Shown: in pieces, positions 53,411 through 62,656 of the stretch | Layout of the letters: the number at the start of each line of letters is the position of its first letter | Position numbering within the stretch: the stretch's first letter is position 1 | Source: an uncultured Bacteroidia bacterium | GTDB taxonomy: Bacteria; Bacteroidota; Bacteroidia; Bacteroidales; UBA932 | Assembly: GCA_902762435.1 (NCBI GenBank) | Contig: CACWOH010000010.1 | Span: forward strand, 1-64,000 | Direction of reading: 5' to 3' | DNA: 64,000 nucleotides | The notes under the pieces: generated by a model | Database searches by the model: none | What the model saw: only the letters and a program-made list of their open reading frames with translations | What the model was told of the DNA's origin: nothing | Program-made: the position numbers and the translations under genes

Positions 53411-56092
53411 ATGCACCGCATCCTGCTCGCCCTGCTGCTCGCCGTCACCCAATACGTCAATCCCTTTACCGGCACCGACGGACACGGCCACACCTTTCCC
53501 GGCGCCGTCGCGCCCTTCGGGATGGTGCAGCTGAGCCCGGACACCCGCCCCCAGGCAGGCGACTGGGACGGCTGCAGCGGCTACCACTACAGCGACGGCG
53601 TCATCTACGGCTTTTCGCACACGCACCTGTCCGGCACCGGCTGCGACGACCTCTGCGACATCCTGCTGATGCCCGGCACGGAGCCGTCCGCCTTCTCGCA
53701 CGCGCGGGAAAAGGCCTCCCCGGGTTACTACGAGGTGTTCCTGGACGGTCCCGGGGTGCTCGCCCGCCTGACCGCCGGGCGCCGCGTGGGGGTGCACGAA
53801 TACCGCTTCCCCGCGGGGAAAAGGCCACAGATCACCCTGGACCTGCGGCACCGCGACCCGCTGGACGGCTGGCGCATTACCCCGGACGGACGGACCGTAC
53901 GCGGCTGGCGCCAGTCCAGCAGCTGGGCGCGCGGGCAGGACGTCTATTTCTTCATCGAATTCTCCGCCCCGGCGAAAGCGCGGCTGCTGGACGGCGGGCG
54001 GCGCGCGGTGTTCACCTTCCCGCGCAGCGAACGCACCGTGACCGTGCGCGTGGCCATCTCCTCCGTCAGCGAGGAGAACGCCCGGCAGAACCTCCTGTCG
54101 GAGTACCCGGCGAGCTTCGAGGCCCAGCGAGCGGCCACCGAGGCCGCCTGGGAGGCGTATCTGGGCAAACTGGCGTGCCCCTGGAGCGACGAAGAGCACC
54201 TGCGCTGCTTCTACACCGCCCTCTACCATACCGGCATCCATCCCTCGCTGTACTCCGACGCCAACGGCGAATACCGCGGCATGGACCGCCGCGTGCACCG
54301 CGCCGACGGCTGGGAGCGCTACACCGTGCTCTCCCTGTGGGACACCTTCCGCGGCGAACACCCGCTGCTGTGGGAACTCGAGCCGGAGCGCAGCTACGAC
54401 TTCATCAAGACCTTCCTGTCCATCTACGACGAGGCCGGCAAGCTGCCCGTCTGGGAGCTCTGGGGCTATGAAACCAACTGCATGATCGGCTACAACGCCG
54501 CCCCGGTCATCGCCGACGCCATCGCCCGCGGCTACACCGACTTCGACGTCGAGAAGGCGCTGGAGGCCCTCCTGGCCTCTTCCGTGCGGCCCGAGTTCGG
54601 GCTGGACAGCTTCCGCGCCAACGGCCTGGTGCTCGCGGACGACGAACACGAGAGCGTGTCCAAGACGCTCGAGTACGCCTACGACGACTGGTGCGTGGCC
54701 CAGGTGGCGAAATACCTCGGCCGGACGGACGTCTATGAGCGGTACATGACTTCCGCGCAGTACTGGCGCAACGTCTTCGACCCGTCCACGGGCTTCATGC
54801 GCGCCCGGCTGAACGGCCGCTGGCTGAGCCCCTTCGACCCGCGCGAGGTGAACAACCACTACACCGAGGCCAACTCCTGGCAGTACAGCCTGTTCGTGCC
54901 GCAGGACATCGCGGGGCTGATGGACGCGCTGGGCGGCGCGGAGGCCCTGGAGGCCCGCCTGGACGAGATGTTCTCCTCCGACGAGCGCAACACGGGCCGC
55001 ACGCAGGCCGACATCACCGGCCGCATCGGCCAGTACGCCCAGGGCAACGAGCCGAGCCACCACGTGGCCTTCCTGTACGACTACGCCGGCCGGCCGGACA
55101 AGCGCCGCGCCCGCGTGGAGCAGATCCTCGAAACGCTCTACTCCGCCGCCCCCGACGGCCTGTGCGGCAACGACGACTGCGGGCAGATGTCCGCGTGGTA
55201 CGTCCTCAGCGCCGCGGGCAGATATCCTATCTGCCCTGGCGCTTCACTTGAATGCGGGGGCATATCCCCCGAACCCCCTGCGGCCTCAAGCCCCTTTCCG
55301 ACTTTGCTCACGCAAAGTCCCGGGGCCGGCCGGTTCGCTGATGCGAACCTCGCTTCGCTCAAACCACCAGCAAACGGCAGCAGCATTACGCGGATACCGA
55401 AGACCATCGTCACCAACCCCGCCTTCGAGATGGACAACGACATCTTTGCGGACTCGCTGCGCGTGGCCCTGTCCGGCGAGGGCCGCATCTGGTACCGCAT
55501 CGGCGACGGGGACTTCCGCCCCTACGAAGGGCCGTTCACCGTGTATGAACCCTGCCGGATGGAGGCCTATTCCCAGATCGGGGAGCGCCGCAGCTTCACC
55601 ACCCGCAGCGAAGTGCACCAGATCCGGCGCGACCGCGCCATCGAACTGCACGCGCACTACAGCCGCCAGTACACCGCCGGCGGCGACGAGGGCCTGATCG
55701 ACGGCTTCCGCGGCGGCCTCAACTGGCGCACCGGCGGCTGGCAGGGCTACCAGGACACCGACTTCGAGGCCGTGGTGGACCTGCTCGCCGAGCGCGAACT
55801 CCGCCGCGTGGGCGCCGGCTTCTGCCAGGACGCCCGCTCCTGGATCTGGATGCCGCGCTACGTCGAGTTCTCCGCCTCGGCCGACGGGAAAACGTTTGTC
55901 CCGCTCGCCCGCGTGGACAACACGATGGACGAACGGGACTACGAAGTGCGCATCTGGAACTGTGAAGCATCCGTCAGCACACGTGCGCGCTATATAAAAG
56001 TATTCGCGAAAAATATCGGCACAATTCCCGACTGGCACCCCGGCGCAGGCAGTCCCGGCTTCATTTTCATCGACGAAATCTGGGCGGAATAA
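53411..56092 (+). CDS. GH92 alpha-mannosidase with an in-frame palindromic insertion
   Basis: An exported glycoside hydrolase of 893 residues acting on alpha-mannosides of N-glycans or similar. The signal peptide is short. GH92 motifs: VNPFTGTDGHGHTFPGAV at the start, SGTGCDDLCD, WDTFRGEHPL, NHYTEANSWQYS with the catalytic acid region and GNDDCGQMSAWY with the catalytic base Asps. Right after YPICPG the normal beta-sandwich strands are replaced by about 47 unusual residues rich in P, S, A and G (about 609-656). Then come a strand-rich chitobiase-type segment and a discoidin-like end. It follows the C69 gene by 13 bases. Confidence 0.88.
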   Translation: MHRILLALLLAVTQYVNPFTGTDGHGHTFPGAVAPFGMVQLSPDTRPQAGDWDGCSGYHYSDGVIYGFSHTHLSGTGCDDLCDILLMPGTEPSAFSHAREKASPGYYEVFLDGPGVLARLTAGRRVGVHEYRFPAGKRPQITLDLRHRDPLDGWRITPDGRTVRGWRQSSSWARGQDVYFFIEFSAPAKARLLDGGRRAVFTFPRSERTVTVRVAISSVSEENARQNLLSEYPASFEAQRAATEAAWEAYLGKLACPWSDEEHLRCFYTALYHTGIHPSLYSDANGEYRGMDRRVHRADGWERYTVLSLWDTFRGEHPLLWELEPERSYDFIKTFLSIYDEAGKLPVWELWGYETNCMIGYNAAPVIADAIARGYTDFDVEKALEALLASSVRPEFGLDSFRANGLVLADDEHESVSKTLEYAYDDWCVAQVAKYLGRTDVYERYMTSAQYWRNVFDPSTGFMRARLNGRWLSPFDPREVNNHYTEANSWQYSLFVPQDIAGLMDALGGAEALEARLDEMFSSDERNTGRTQADITGRIGQYAQGNEPSHHVAFLYDYAGRPDKRRARVEQILETLYSAAPDGLCGNDDCGQMSAWYVLSAAGRYPICPGASLECGGISPEPPAASSPFPTLLTQSPGAGRFADANLASLKPPANGSSITRIPKTIVTNPAFEMDNDIFADSLRVALSGEGRIWYRIGDGDFRPYEGPFTVYEPCRMEAYSQIGERRSFTTRSEVHQIRRDRAIELHAHYSRQYTAGGDEGLIDGFRGGLNWRTGGWQGYQDTDFEAVVDLLAERELRRVGAGFCQDARSWIWMPRYVEFSASADGKTFVPLARVDNTMDERDYEVRIWNCEASVSTRARYIKVFAKNIGTIPDWHPGAGSPGFIFIDEIWAE
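55216..55349. repeat. Cluster of four palindromes inside the GH92 gene
   Basis: Inverted repeats in a row: GGGCAGATA/TATCTGCCC (55216-55236), GGGGG/CCCCC around CATAT (55256-55270), GCCCC…GACTTTG/CAAAGTC…GGGGC (55290-55326) and GGTTCGC/GCGAACC (55332-55349). The reading frame stays open through all of them. The segment has no counterpart in a normal GH92 protein. Confidence 0.65.
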
Positions 56093-56170
56093 AAAAAAAG
56101 ATTCCGTTCAAAATCTTTCAAAATTTCATCAACCCCTTCTGAAAACCGCGACAAAAAAGCGCGGAACCTA

Positions 56171-56200
56171 TACTATTTGTCAAATAATAGTATATCTTTG
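56171..56200 (+). promoter_or_regulatory. susC promoter with an inverted repeat
   Basis: A perfect -7 element TATCTTTG (56193-56200). Directly upstream, TACTATT and AATAGTA (56171-56192) with inner ATTTG/CAAAT form an inverted repeat, possibly the site of the PUL regulator, which is not in the window. Confidence 0.5.
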
Positions 56201-56262
56201 AGTGGTTTTAGAAATAACATAGACCGTAAGTCTATGGTTTGTAAAATTATTTAGAAACCACT
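56201..56262 (+). other. Potential structured leader of susC
   Basis: AGTGGTTT (56201-56208) pairs with AAACCACT (56255-56262) and CATAGAC pairs with GTCTATG (56218-56236). The start of transcription is close to the left arm, so the outer stem may be only partly transcribed. Confidence 0.35.
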
Positions 56263-56295
56263 TACCTATTTTTAACCAATAAACCTAGTAGAAAC

Positions 56296-59200
56296 ATGAA
56301 GAAGAAAGGGCTTTCCTTTGCGATCAGATTCCTAGCGATGATGATTGCGGCATGTGTGAGCCTGGGCTATTCCTATGCCCAGAACCGCACGATCAGAGGC
56401 ACGGTCGTCGACACGGGCGGTGAACCCGTCATCGGCGCCGCGGTCACCGTGGTCGGCAACACCCGGATCGGAGCTGCCACCGACCTCAACGGCGCCTTCT
56501 CCCTGAACGTTCCCGCCGGAGCCACCATTTCCGTCGAGAGCATCGGCTACAAGACCCAGACCTTTGCCGTCGGCAACCAGAGCGTCTTCAACGTCGTCCT
56601 CGAAGAGGATACCGAGATGCTCGAGGAGACCGTGGTCATCGGTTACGGCGTGCAGAAAAAGAGCGACGTCACCGGCGCCATCGCGTCCCTGAAGTCCGAC
56701 GATCTCCAGAACCGTTCCACTACAGACGCCATCCAGGCCATGCAGGGCAAGGCCGCCGGCGTGCAGATCGTGAACTCCACCGGTGCTCCTGGCGCTGAGT
56801 CCCAAATCCAGATCCGTGGTTATTCATCGAACTCGAAGAACTCTCCTCTTATCATCGTCGATGGCCTCAAAGTCAGGTCAATGAGTTACCTTGATCCGGA
56901 CAATATCGAGTCGATAGAGATTCTCAAAGATGCTGCATCTGCAGCTATCTACGGTATCGAAGCTGGTAACGGTGTCATCCTTATCACCACGAAGAGTGGC
57001 AAGAGCGGTGGCACCAACGGTCGTATCTTCTACAACTATCAGTACACCTCACAGCAGATTCACCACCTTCCTAAAATGCTCGGCGCGAAGGACTACCTTC
57101 AGTATCAGAACACGCTCGACCCTACCATGACTCCTGAAAGCATGGAGTACGACGGAGTCACCGATACCAACTGGCCAGCCCTCTCATTCGAGAAAGGCCT
57201 GATGCAGCGTCATACCGTAGGATTCCAGGGCGGAAACGAGAACGGCAACCTCTACGCCTCCATCACCTATCTTGACAACAACGGTATCGTAGTAGGCGAC
57301 AAGGACATCCAGAAAAGGCTGACCGGCCAGATCAACGCAGAGTACAAGATCAAGCGTTGGATGACCGTCGGCGCCAACGTCTCCATCGAAAAGAGCCAGA
57401 GCAAGAGCATATCCGAGGGAATCAACACCGGAGCTTCCATGATCGGATCCATCATCATGCTGGACCCTATCACTCCATGGACCTACACCGGAGCCCTTCC
57501 TGCAAGAGTTCAGACGATGGTTGACCAGGGCCTAGACCTCATGAGGGATCCTGACGGCTACATCTACGGTATCTCCGCCTTCAGCAGCAACTCCCTGATC
57601 TACCATCCTATTTTCCAGCGTGACAAGGCTGATTCCGGAAGTAACGGATTCAATATCAGAGGTACTGCTTATGCAAACTTCACCCCCATCAAGGGTCTGA
57701 CCATAACATCCCGTCTGGGATTCCGTTCGGGATACACCAACTCCCAGACCTTCAACTACAAGCTCTACATCACCCCGCTCGTAAACAACGACCTGGGTCT
57801 CAGCGGCTCCATCAGCAACAACATCTTCTATCAGTGGGAGAATTTCGCCAACTACACTTTCGACATCGGCAAGAACAACTTCACATTGATGGCCGGTATG
57901 TCCTATGAGCACAGCTACTCCAACAGTATCAACGCAAGCGGTACAGAGCTCAACGACACGGCCCCCAATTTCCGCTGGCTCTCACAGTTGAAGAACAACT
58001 CTCAGTTGTCAGTGGGCGGACAGCCAAGCGACAGCGCTAACATGTCATACTACGGCCGAATCGGCTGGTCCTATGACCGCAGGTACAACCTCCAGGCCAG
58101 CTTCCGCGCCGATGCATACGACACTTCGAAGCTCGATCCTTCACACCGCTGGGGTTACTTCCCTTCCGTTTCAGCCGGTTGGAATATCAGCAACGAAGAG
58201 TTCATGAGCGGTGTCAACAAGAATATTCTCTCCAACTTGAGACTCCGCACTTCCTGGGGTATCAACGGTAACGTTAATTCCGTAGGATCTTACCAGTATG
58301 CCACTACGATGTCTCTTTCAAGCAGAGGTTACAATTTCGGTAACACAATGGCTACCTGGCACGATTCCGCCAGCCCTTCAACAAGACTTGCAAACCCGAA
58401 ACTCAGTTGGGAGACATCTCATCAGTTTGACATAGGTCTCGAGGGCCGTATGTTCGGAGACAAACTCTCATTCGAGATTGACTGGTATGACAAGAGAACC
58501 CACGACCTTATCACCTCTCTCACTGCTCCGGGCCACACCGGTGCAAGCAGTATGTATATCAATGCAGGTAAAGTTCTCAATACCGGTTTTGAGGCTATGC
58601 TAAGCTGGAAGCAGGTTATTGGTGACTTCAATTATGGCATCAGCGTTAATGGCGCAACCCTTAAGAACATGGTTCTCGAAGGTACTTCAAAAGAGCGTGT
58701 TCAGGGTGAAAGAGTATGGCAGTCTGACTATGTAACCTATTTTGAGGAAGGATACCCGCTCTGGTATCTCAGAACCTATATGATGGAAAGCATCAATCCT
58801 CAGACTGGTGACGCTGTTTACAAGGATATCGACAAAGACGGTTCCATCACACAGAATGACCGCGATTATGTCGGAAAGGGTATTCCTGACCTCACTTATG
58901 GTGTAACCCTCAACTTCGGATGGAAGGGCTTCGACCTCACCATCTACGGTGCAGGCGCACAGGGTATCGAAAAGCTCTTCTGCATGCAGCGTGGTGACTT
59001 CCGCGAGGCCAACACGCTAAAGTATTTCTGGGATAACGCTTGGGCTCCTGGAAAGACCGGCTACATCTTCCCTAAGCCAAACAAACTAGATACATTCTAT
59101 ATCGCATCAGATGCTATGGTATTCGATGCTTCATTCTTCAAGGTTAAGCAGATTCAGCTTGGCTACACGCTCCCTCAGAGTATCTTGAAGAGGATAAAGA

Positions 59201-59373
59201 TGTCCCGGCTCAGAGCATATGTTTCTCTTGATGACTGGCTTGTCTTCACCAAGTATCCAGGACTCGATCCTGAGACCAATGGATATAGCAGAAACATCAA
59301 CGGTATGGCCCTTGACACGGGTTCATATCCAATGTCAAAGAAAGTTGTATTCGGTGTTAACCTTGCGTTCTAA
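56296..59373 (+). CDS. susC: SusC-type TonB-dependent outer-membrane transporter
   Basis: An importer of oligosaccharides through the outer membrane, 1025 residues. Signal peptide about 1-29. A carboxypeptidase-D-like domain (about 33-110; IRGTVVDTGGEPVIGAAVTV), a TonB box region (ETVVIGYGVQKKSDVTGAI), a plug (IQIRGYSSNSKNSPLIIVDG) and a 22-strand barrel ending MSKKVVFGVNLAF. The first ~165 codons use GC-rich codons like the rest of the window. From about 56790 the DNA is plainly less GC-rich. susD follows at 22 bases. Substrate unknown. Confidence 0.95.
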   Translation: MKKKGLSFAIRFLAMMIAACVSLGYSYAQNRTIRGTVVDTGGEPVIGAAVTVVGNTRIGAATDLNGAFSLNVPAGATISVESIGYKTQTFAVGNQSVFNVVLEEDTEMLEETVVIGYGVQKKSDVTGAIASLKSDDLQNRSTTDAIQAMQGKAAGVQIVNSTGAPGAESQIQIRGYSSNSKNSPLIIVDGLKVRSMSYLDPDNIESIEILKDAASAAIYGIEAGNGVILITTKSGKSGGTNGRIFYNYQYTSQQIHHLPKMLGAKDYLQYQNTLDPTMTPESMEYDGVTDTNWPALSFEKGLMQRHTVGFQGGNENGNLYASITYLDNNGIVVGDKDIQKRLTGQINAEYKIKRWMTVGANVSIEKSQSKSISEGINTGASMIGSIIMLDPITPWTYTGALPARVQTMVDQGLDLMRDPDGYIYGISAFSSNSLIYHPIFQRDKADSGSNGFNIRGTAYANFTPIKGLTITSRLGFRSGYTNSQTFNYKLYITPLVNNDLGLSGSISNNIFYQWENFANYTFDIGKNNFTLMAGMSYEHSYSNSINASGTELNDTAPNFRWLSQLKNNSQLSVGGQPSDSANMSYYGRIGWSYDRRYNLQASFRADAYDTSKLDPSHRWGYFPSVSAGWNISNEEFMSGVNKNILSNLRLRTSWGINGNVNSVGSYQYATTMSLSSRGYNFGNTMATWHDSASPSTRLANPKLSWETSHQFDIGLEGRMFGDKLSFEIDWYDKRTHDLITSLTAPGHTGASSMYINAGKVLNTGFEAMLSWKQVIGDFNYGISVNGATLKNMVLEGTSKERVQGERVWQSDYVTYFEEGYPLWYLRTYMMESINPQTGDAVYKDIDKDGSITQNDRDYVGKGIPDLTYGVTLNFGWKGFDLTIYGAGAQGIEKLFCMQRGDFREANTLKYFWDNAWAPGKTGYIFPKPNKLDTFYIASDAMVFDASFFKVKQIQLGYTLPQSILKRIKMSRLRAYVSLDDWLVFTKYPGLDPETNGYSRNINGMALDTGSYPMSKKVVFGVNLAF

Positions 59374-59395
59374 TTAATCCCAAAGTATTATCATT

Positions 59396-61018
59396 ATGAA
59401 AAAGTCTATTATTGCTATAGCTATGATATTGGGGTTATTTATGGCCTCAACTTCTTGCCAGGATTCTCTTACTATCCCTCAGAAAAACGTTTACGACACA
59501 GAGGACTATTATACGAATGCAGATGCTGATGATGCTGAAAAACTCATAGCTTCCATCTATAGGAGCATCTTCGATTATCAAGGTGTCGGCGTCGCCATGT
59601 GGCTCAACATCATCAGCGATGACAACCATGCTGGTAACCCGTTTGGTGCCAATGAGTTCCATATTGCGGACACCTTTACTATGACTCCTACCATCGCATC
59701 AAGTATCGGTACGGTTTACAACACCAGCTACAGTATCATTTATAAGGCGAATATGATTCTTGAGAAGATTCCTGATTCAAACGACGCCAGGATCAACAGG
59801 GTCAAGGCCGAGGCAAAGTTCGCCCGCGCCTACGCGATGTTCGAGCTTTGTCGCTGGTTCGGCAACCCGCCGCTGGTGAAGGGACTCGTGACCACCGAAG
59901 AGGAGCGCTATATGGAGAATGCAGATCCCACGCAGGTACCTCCGAAGGAGCACATCGACTGGATCCTTGAGAACTATGACGAGGCCATCGCGGCTCTTCC
60001 TGCCCTTTCAGGCAAGGGTACACAGGAGGCTTTCGGCGCACGTATCTCAAAGCATGCAGTTCTTGCTTATGCAGGCAAGGCATGTCTCTGGTATGCCACA
60101 AGGTTCAAGGACAATTCATACCTGACCAAGGCTGACAAGTATCTCGAACAGGTCGTAAATTCAGGCCTCTATGGGTTGGTTAACGACATGAGCATCCTTG
60201 AAACCCCGGCGGCAGACTTCTGCGAGGAGTATCTGTTCGAGCACAATGCCGCTGAAAACGACAACTATCCCGGAGGAACCCAGAACGACCTTAGGGAGAC
60301 CTATTACAGCTGGGACAACACCAGCATCGTCATGCCGGGCGATTGGTATGGCAAGGGCTGGTTCTGGAACCACCCTACCAAGGATTTCGCCATGTTCCTC
60401 GAGAACTTCGAAGGCAGCACCGAGACCAAGCGTTACAGGTCATCCATCATGAACTTCAAGCAGATTGCAGACCTCACAGGCACTCCTTATGACAAGGTCC
60501 TCATGAAGGCTATTCCTCACAACGAGGGTTGGATGCGTATCCGTGGAACTGCCAAGACTGCAGATTTCTACAACGTCCCTGGTTTCTGGAAGTATTCAAG
60601 GGCCAACCGTGTATATCTGCGTTATGCAGAAGTCCTTCTCATGTATGCAGAAGTCCGTTTCCTCCTGGGTGACGCTACCGGCAAGGGTCTTGACGCACTC
60701 AACCAGGTTCGTCTCAGGGATGAACTCGCTCCCATCTCCGCCCTTACCCTTCAGGCAATCAAGGACGAGCGCCGCGCTGAGCTCTACTCAGAACCTGAGA
60801 GGTTCTTCGACCTCCTCCGTTGGGGAGACGCTCCGACCGTTCTCAAGGACGAAGGAAAGAAGCTGTATACCCTTATGGCAATCGATGCAAACGGTGATCC
60901 GGTTGTCACTGCCATAGACGGCCCCGGTCAGGGCTGGCAGGACAAATACTGGTTCTTCCCTTATCCGCAGGCTCAGATAGAGGCTAACCCTAACCTGAAA
61001 CAGAATCCGGGCTGGTAG
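59396..61018 (+). CDS. susD: SusD-type surface glycan-binding lipoprotein
   Basis: A 540-residue surface lipoprotein that forms the lid of SusC and binds the glycan. Signal peptide ends ASTSC (Cys21). Family pieces: SIYRSIFDYQG, AEAKFARAYAMFELCRWFGNPPLV (span of residues about 140-163), YLRYAEVLLMYAEV, and LYSEPERFFDLLRWG near the C-terminus, ending NPNLKQNPGW. A terminator hairpin follows. Confidence 0.95.
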   Translation: MKKSIIAIAMILGLFMASTSCQDSLTIPQKNVYDTEDYYTNADADDAEKLIASIYRSIFDYQGVGVAMWLNIISDDNHAGNPFGANEFHIADTFTMTPTIASSIGTVYNTSYSIIYKANMILEKIPDSNDARINRVKAEAKFARAYAMFELCRWFGNPPLVKGLVTTEEERYMENADPTQVPPKEHIDWILENYDEAIAALPALSGKGTQEAFGARISKHAVLAYAGKACLWYATRFKDNSYLTKADKYLEQVVNSGLYGLVNDMSILETPAADFCEEYLFEHNAAENDNYPGGTQNDLRETYYSWDNTSIVMPGDWYGKGWFWNHPTKDFAMFLENFEGSTETKRYRSSIMNFKQIADLTGTPYDKVLMKAIPHNEGWMRIRGTAKTADFYNVPGFWKYSRANRVYLRYAEVLLMYAEVRFLLGDATGKGLDALNQVRLRDELAPISALTLQAIKDERRAELYSEPERFFDLLRWGDAPTVLKDEGKKLYTLMAIDANGDPVVTAIDGPGQGWQDKYWFFPYPQAQIEANPNLKQNPGW

Positions 61019-61031
61019 TACTTGTTGTTTT

Positions 61032-61075
61032 AAAATAGCGTCCGCGATCATGCGTATCGCAGGACGCTATTTTTT
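61032..61075 (+). terminator. Terminator after susD
   Basis: AATAGCGTCC pairs with GGACGCTATT, with an inner GCGAT/ATCGC stem, followed by TTTTT. Confidence 0.82.
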
Positions 61076-61111
61076 ATTTGAATATTATAATAAACAAATA
61101 ATCATATCCCT

Positions 61112-62638
61112 ATGAAGAAATTTGTGATTATCGTTGCTTTGCTGGCATGCTCACTCAGTCTTGGAGCACAGACCTTGGGCAAAGACGCCCGTTACTGTAA
61201 CCCTCTTCCTATGGTTATGGGGGAAGGCGGTAATGCCAGCGGTGATGTTTCCGTTTTCGAGTGGGAAGGCAAGTATTATATGTTCTGCACCGGCGGTGGC
61301 GCCTGGGTGTCAGAAGATATGCTCAATTGGGACTTCCATTATGTGGCAAATGTTCCGGTTGCACCGGACGTAGTCCCATATAAAGGCAAGTTCTATATGA
61401 CCGGTAACGGCGTAAAAGGCGTCTGGGTCGCCGACAATCCTCTCGGACCGTATGAGCTGTCAGGTACCTGGATAAACCTGCCGGGCATCGAGGGCGGATG
61501 GACAAGTCCTTTCGATACACATATCTTTATCGATGACGACGGTCAGCCGTATCTTTTCTGGCCGGGAATGGCTATCAGCGGTATCCACTCCGTAAAGCTC
61601 AATCCGAACAATCTCAACGAGTGGACAGGGCCTGTCACCCATCATTTCAGTTTCAATCCCAAGCATACCTGGGAGCGTCAGGGCGAGCACAACGAGTACA
61701 GTGACGTCGCTTGGATCGAGGGTCCCTGGGTTTACAAGTACAAAGGAACTTACTATCTCCAGTATTCAGGATCAGGCACCCAATGGAGGACCTATGCAGA
61801 AGGCTACTACAAGGCAAAAAAGGTCCAGGGCCCCTACACCTATGCCGGCAACAACCCTCTTCTGCGCCGCACAACCGGCATAGTTACCGGTCCGGCACAC
61901 GGCTCAATGGTTACCGGTCCTGATGGAAACATCTGGCAGTTCTATACCATCGTCCTGCGCAGCGGCGGACGCCGTATCGGTATGGACCGCGTTATCGTTG
62001 ACAAGAAAGGTAACCTTACCTGCGAAGTTACAGATACGCCACAATGGGCGCCGGGTGTCGTGAAGGATCCTGCCAAGGGCAGTACCGGCTCGATCATCAT
62101 CTCTGAAGGCAAGGTCGCTGCCAGCGTATTCGGCGGTCCGGACAATAGAGCAGCCTCAAGCTATATGCCTGGAAGAGATGCCGTATATGCGGTGGATGAC
62201 AATACTGCAACCTGGTGGTCACCGGATCCCAACGATCTCCAGCCTACCCTTACGCTCAACCTTTCCGCTCAGGAGGGTCAGGACCGTATCCAGATATTCC
62301 AGGTCGATGGTCTCCGCATCCTTTTCGGAGGCGGCAGCAACCGAGGCTTCAGCGGCAGCTCCGTAGCGGCTCCGGTTTACAAGTACAAACTTGATGTTTC
62401 CATCGATGGCCAGACCTGGACAAACGTGGTTGACCAGTCAGCCAACAAGGTATCCCGCAACACTGTGTTCGATGAAATAGTTCCTACCGAGTGCCGTTAC
62501 GTCCGTCTTACAATGCTCGACTGGCCCAAGTCTTCACCTCTCAGCATTCTTGATATGACCGTTTTCGGAAGGCCTACAAGCTATTTCCCTAACACCAATC
62601 CTATCGCTCCGGTACTTGATATGTCAAACAGAGATTAA
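61112..62638 (+). CDS. GH43-like glycoside hydrolase with C-terminal discoidin-type domain
   Basis: An exported enzyme of 508 residues. Signal peptide about 1-19. A five-bladed propeller of the GH43 type (about 25-330) with the candidate catalytic residues in SGDVSVFEW (base Asp), FDTHIFIDDDGQPYLFW (pKa Asp) and AWIEGPWVYKYKGTYYL (acid Glu). Residues about 350-495 form an F5/8-type C (CBM32-like) domain (YVRLTMLDW). The likely substrate is an arabinose- or xylose-containing glycan, not provable here. A paralogue follows 18 bases later. Confidence 0.83.
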   Translation: MKKFVIIVALLACSLSLGAQTLGKDARYCNPLPMVMGEGGNASGDVSVFEWEGKYYMFCTGGGAWVSEDMLNWDFHYVANVPVAPDVVPYKGKFYMTGNGVKGVWVADNPLGPYELSGTWINLPGIEGGWTSPFDTHIFIDDDGQPYLFWPGMAISGIHSVKLNPNNLNEWTGPVTHHFSFNPKHTWERQGEHNEYSDVAWIEGPWVYKYKGTYYLQYSGSGTQWRTYAEGYYKAKKVQGPYTYAGNNPLLRRTTGIVTGPAHGSMVTGPDGNIWQFYTIVLRSGGRRIGMDRVIVDKKGNLTCEVTDTPQWAPGVVKDPAKGSTGSIIISEGKVAASVFGGPDNRAASSYMPGRDAVYAVDDNTATWWSPDPNDLQPTLTLNLSAQEGQDRIQIFQVDGLRILFGGGSNRGFSGSSVAAPVYKYKLDVSIDGQTWTNVVDQSANKVSRNTVFDEIVPTECRYVRLTMLDWPKSSPLSILDMTVFGRPTSYFPNTNPIAPVLDMSNRD

Positions 62639-62656
62639 TTATTAACCTATAATGTT

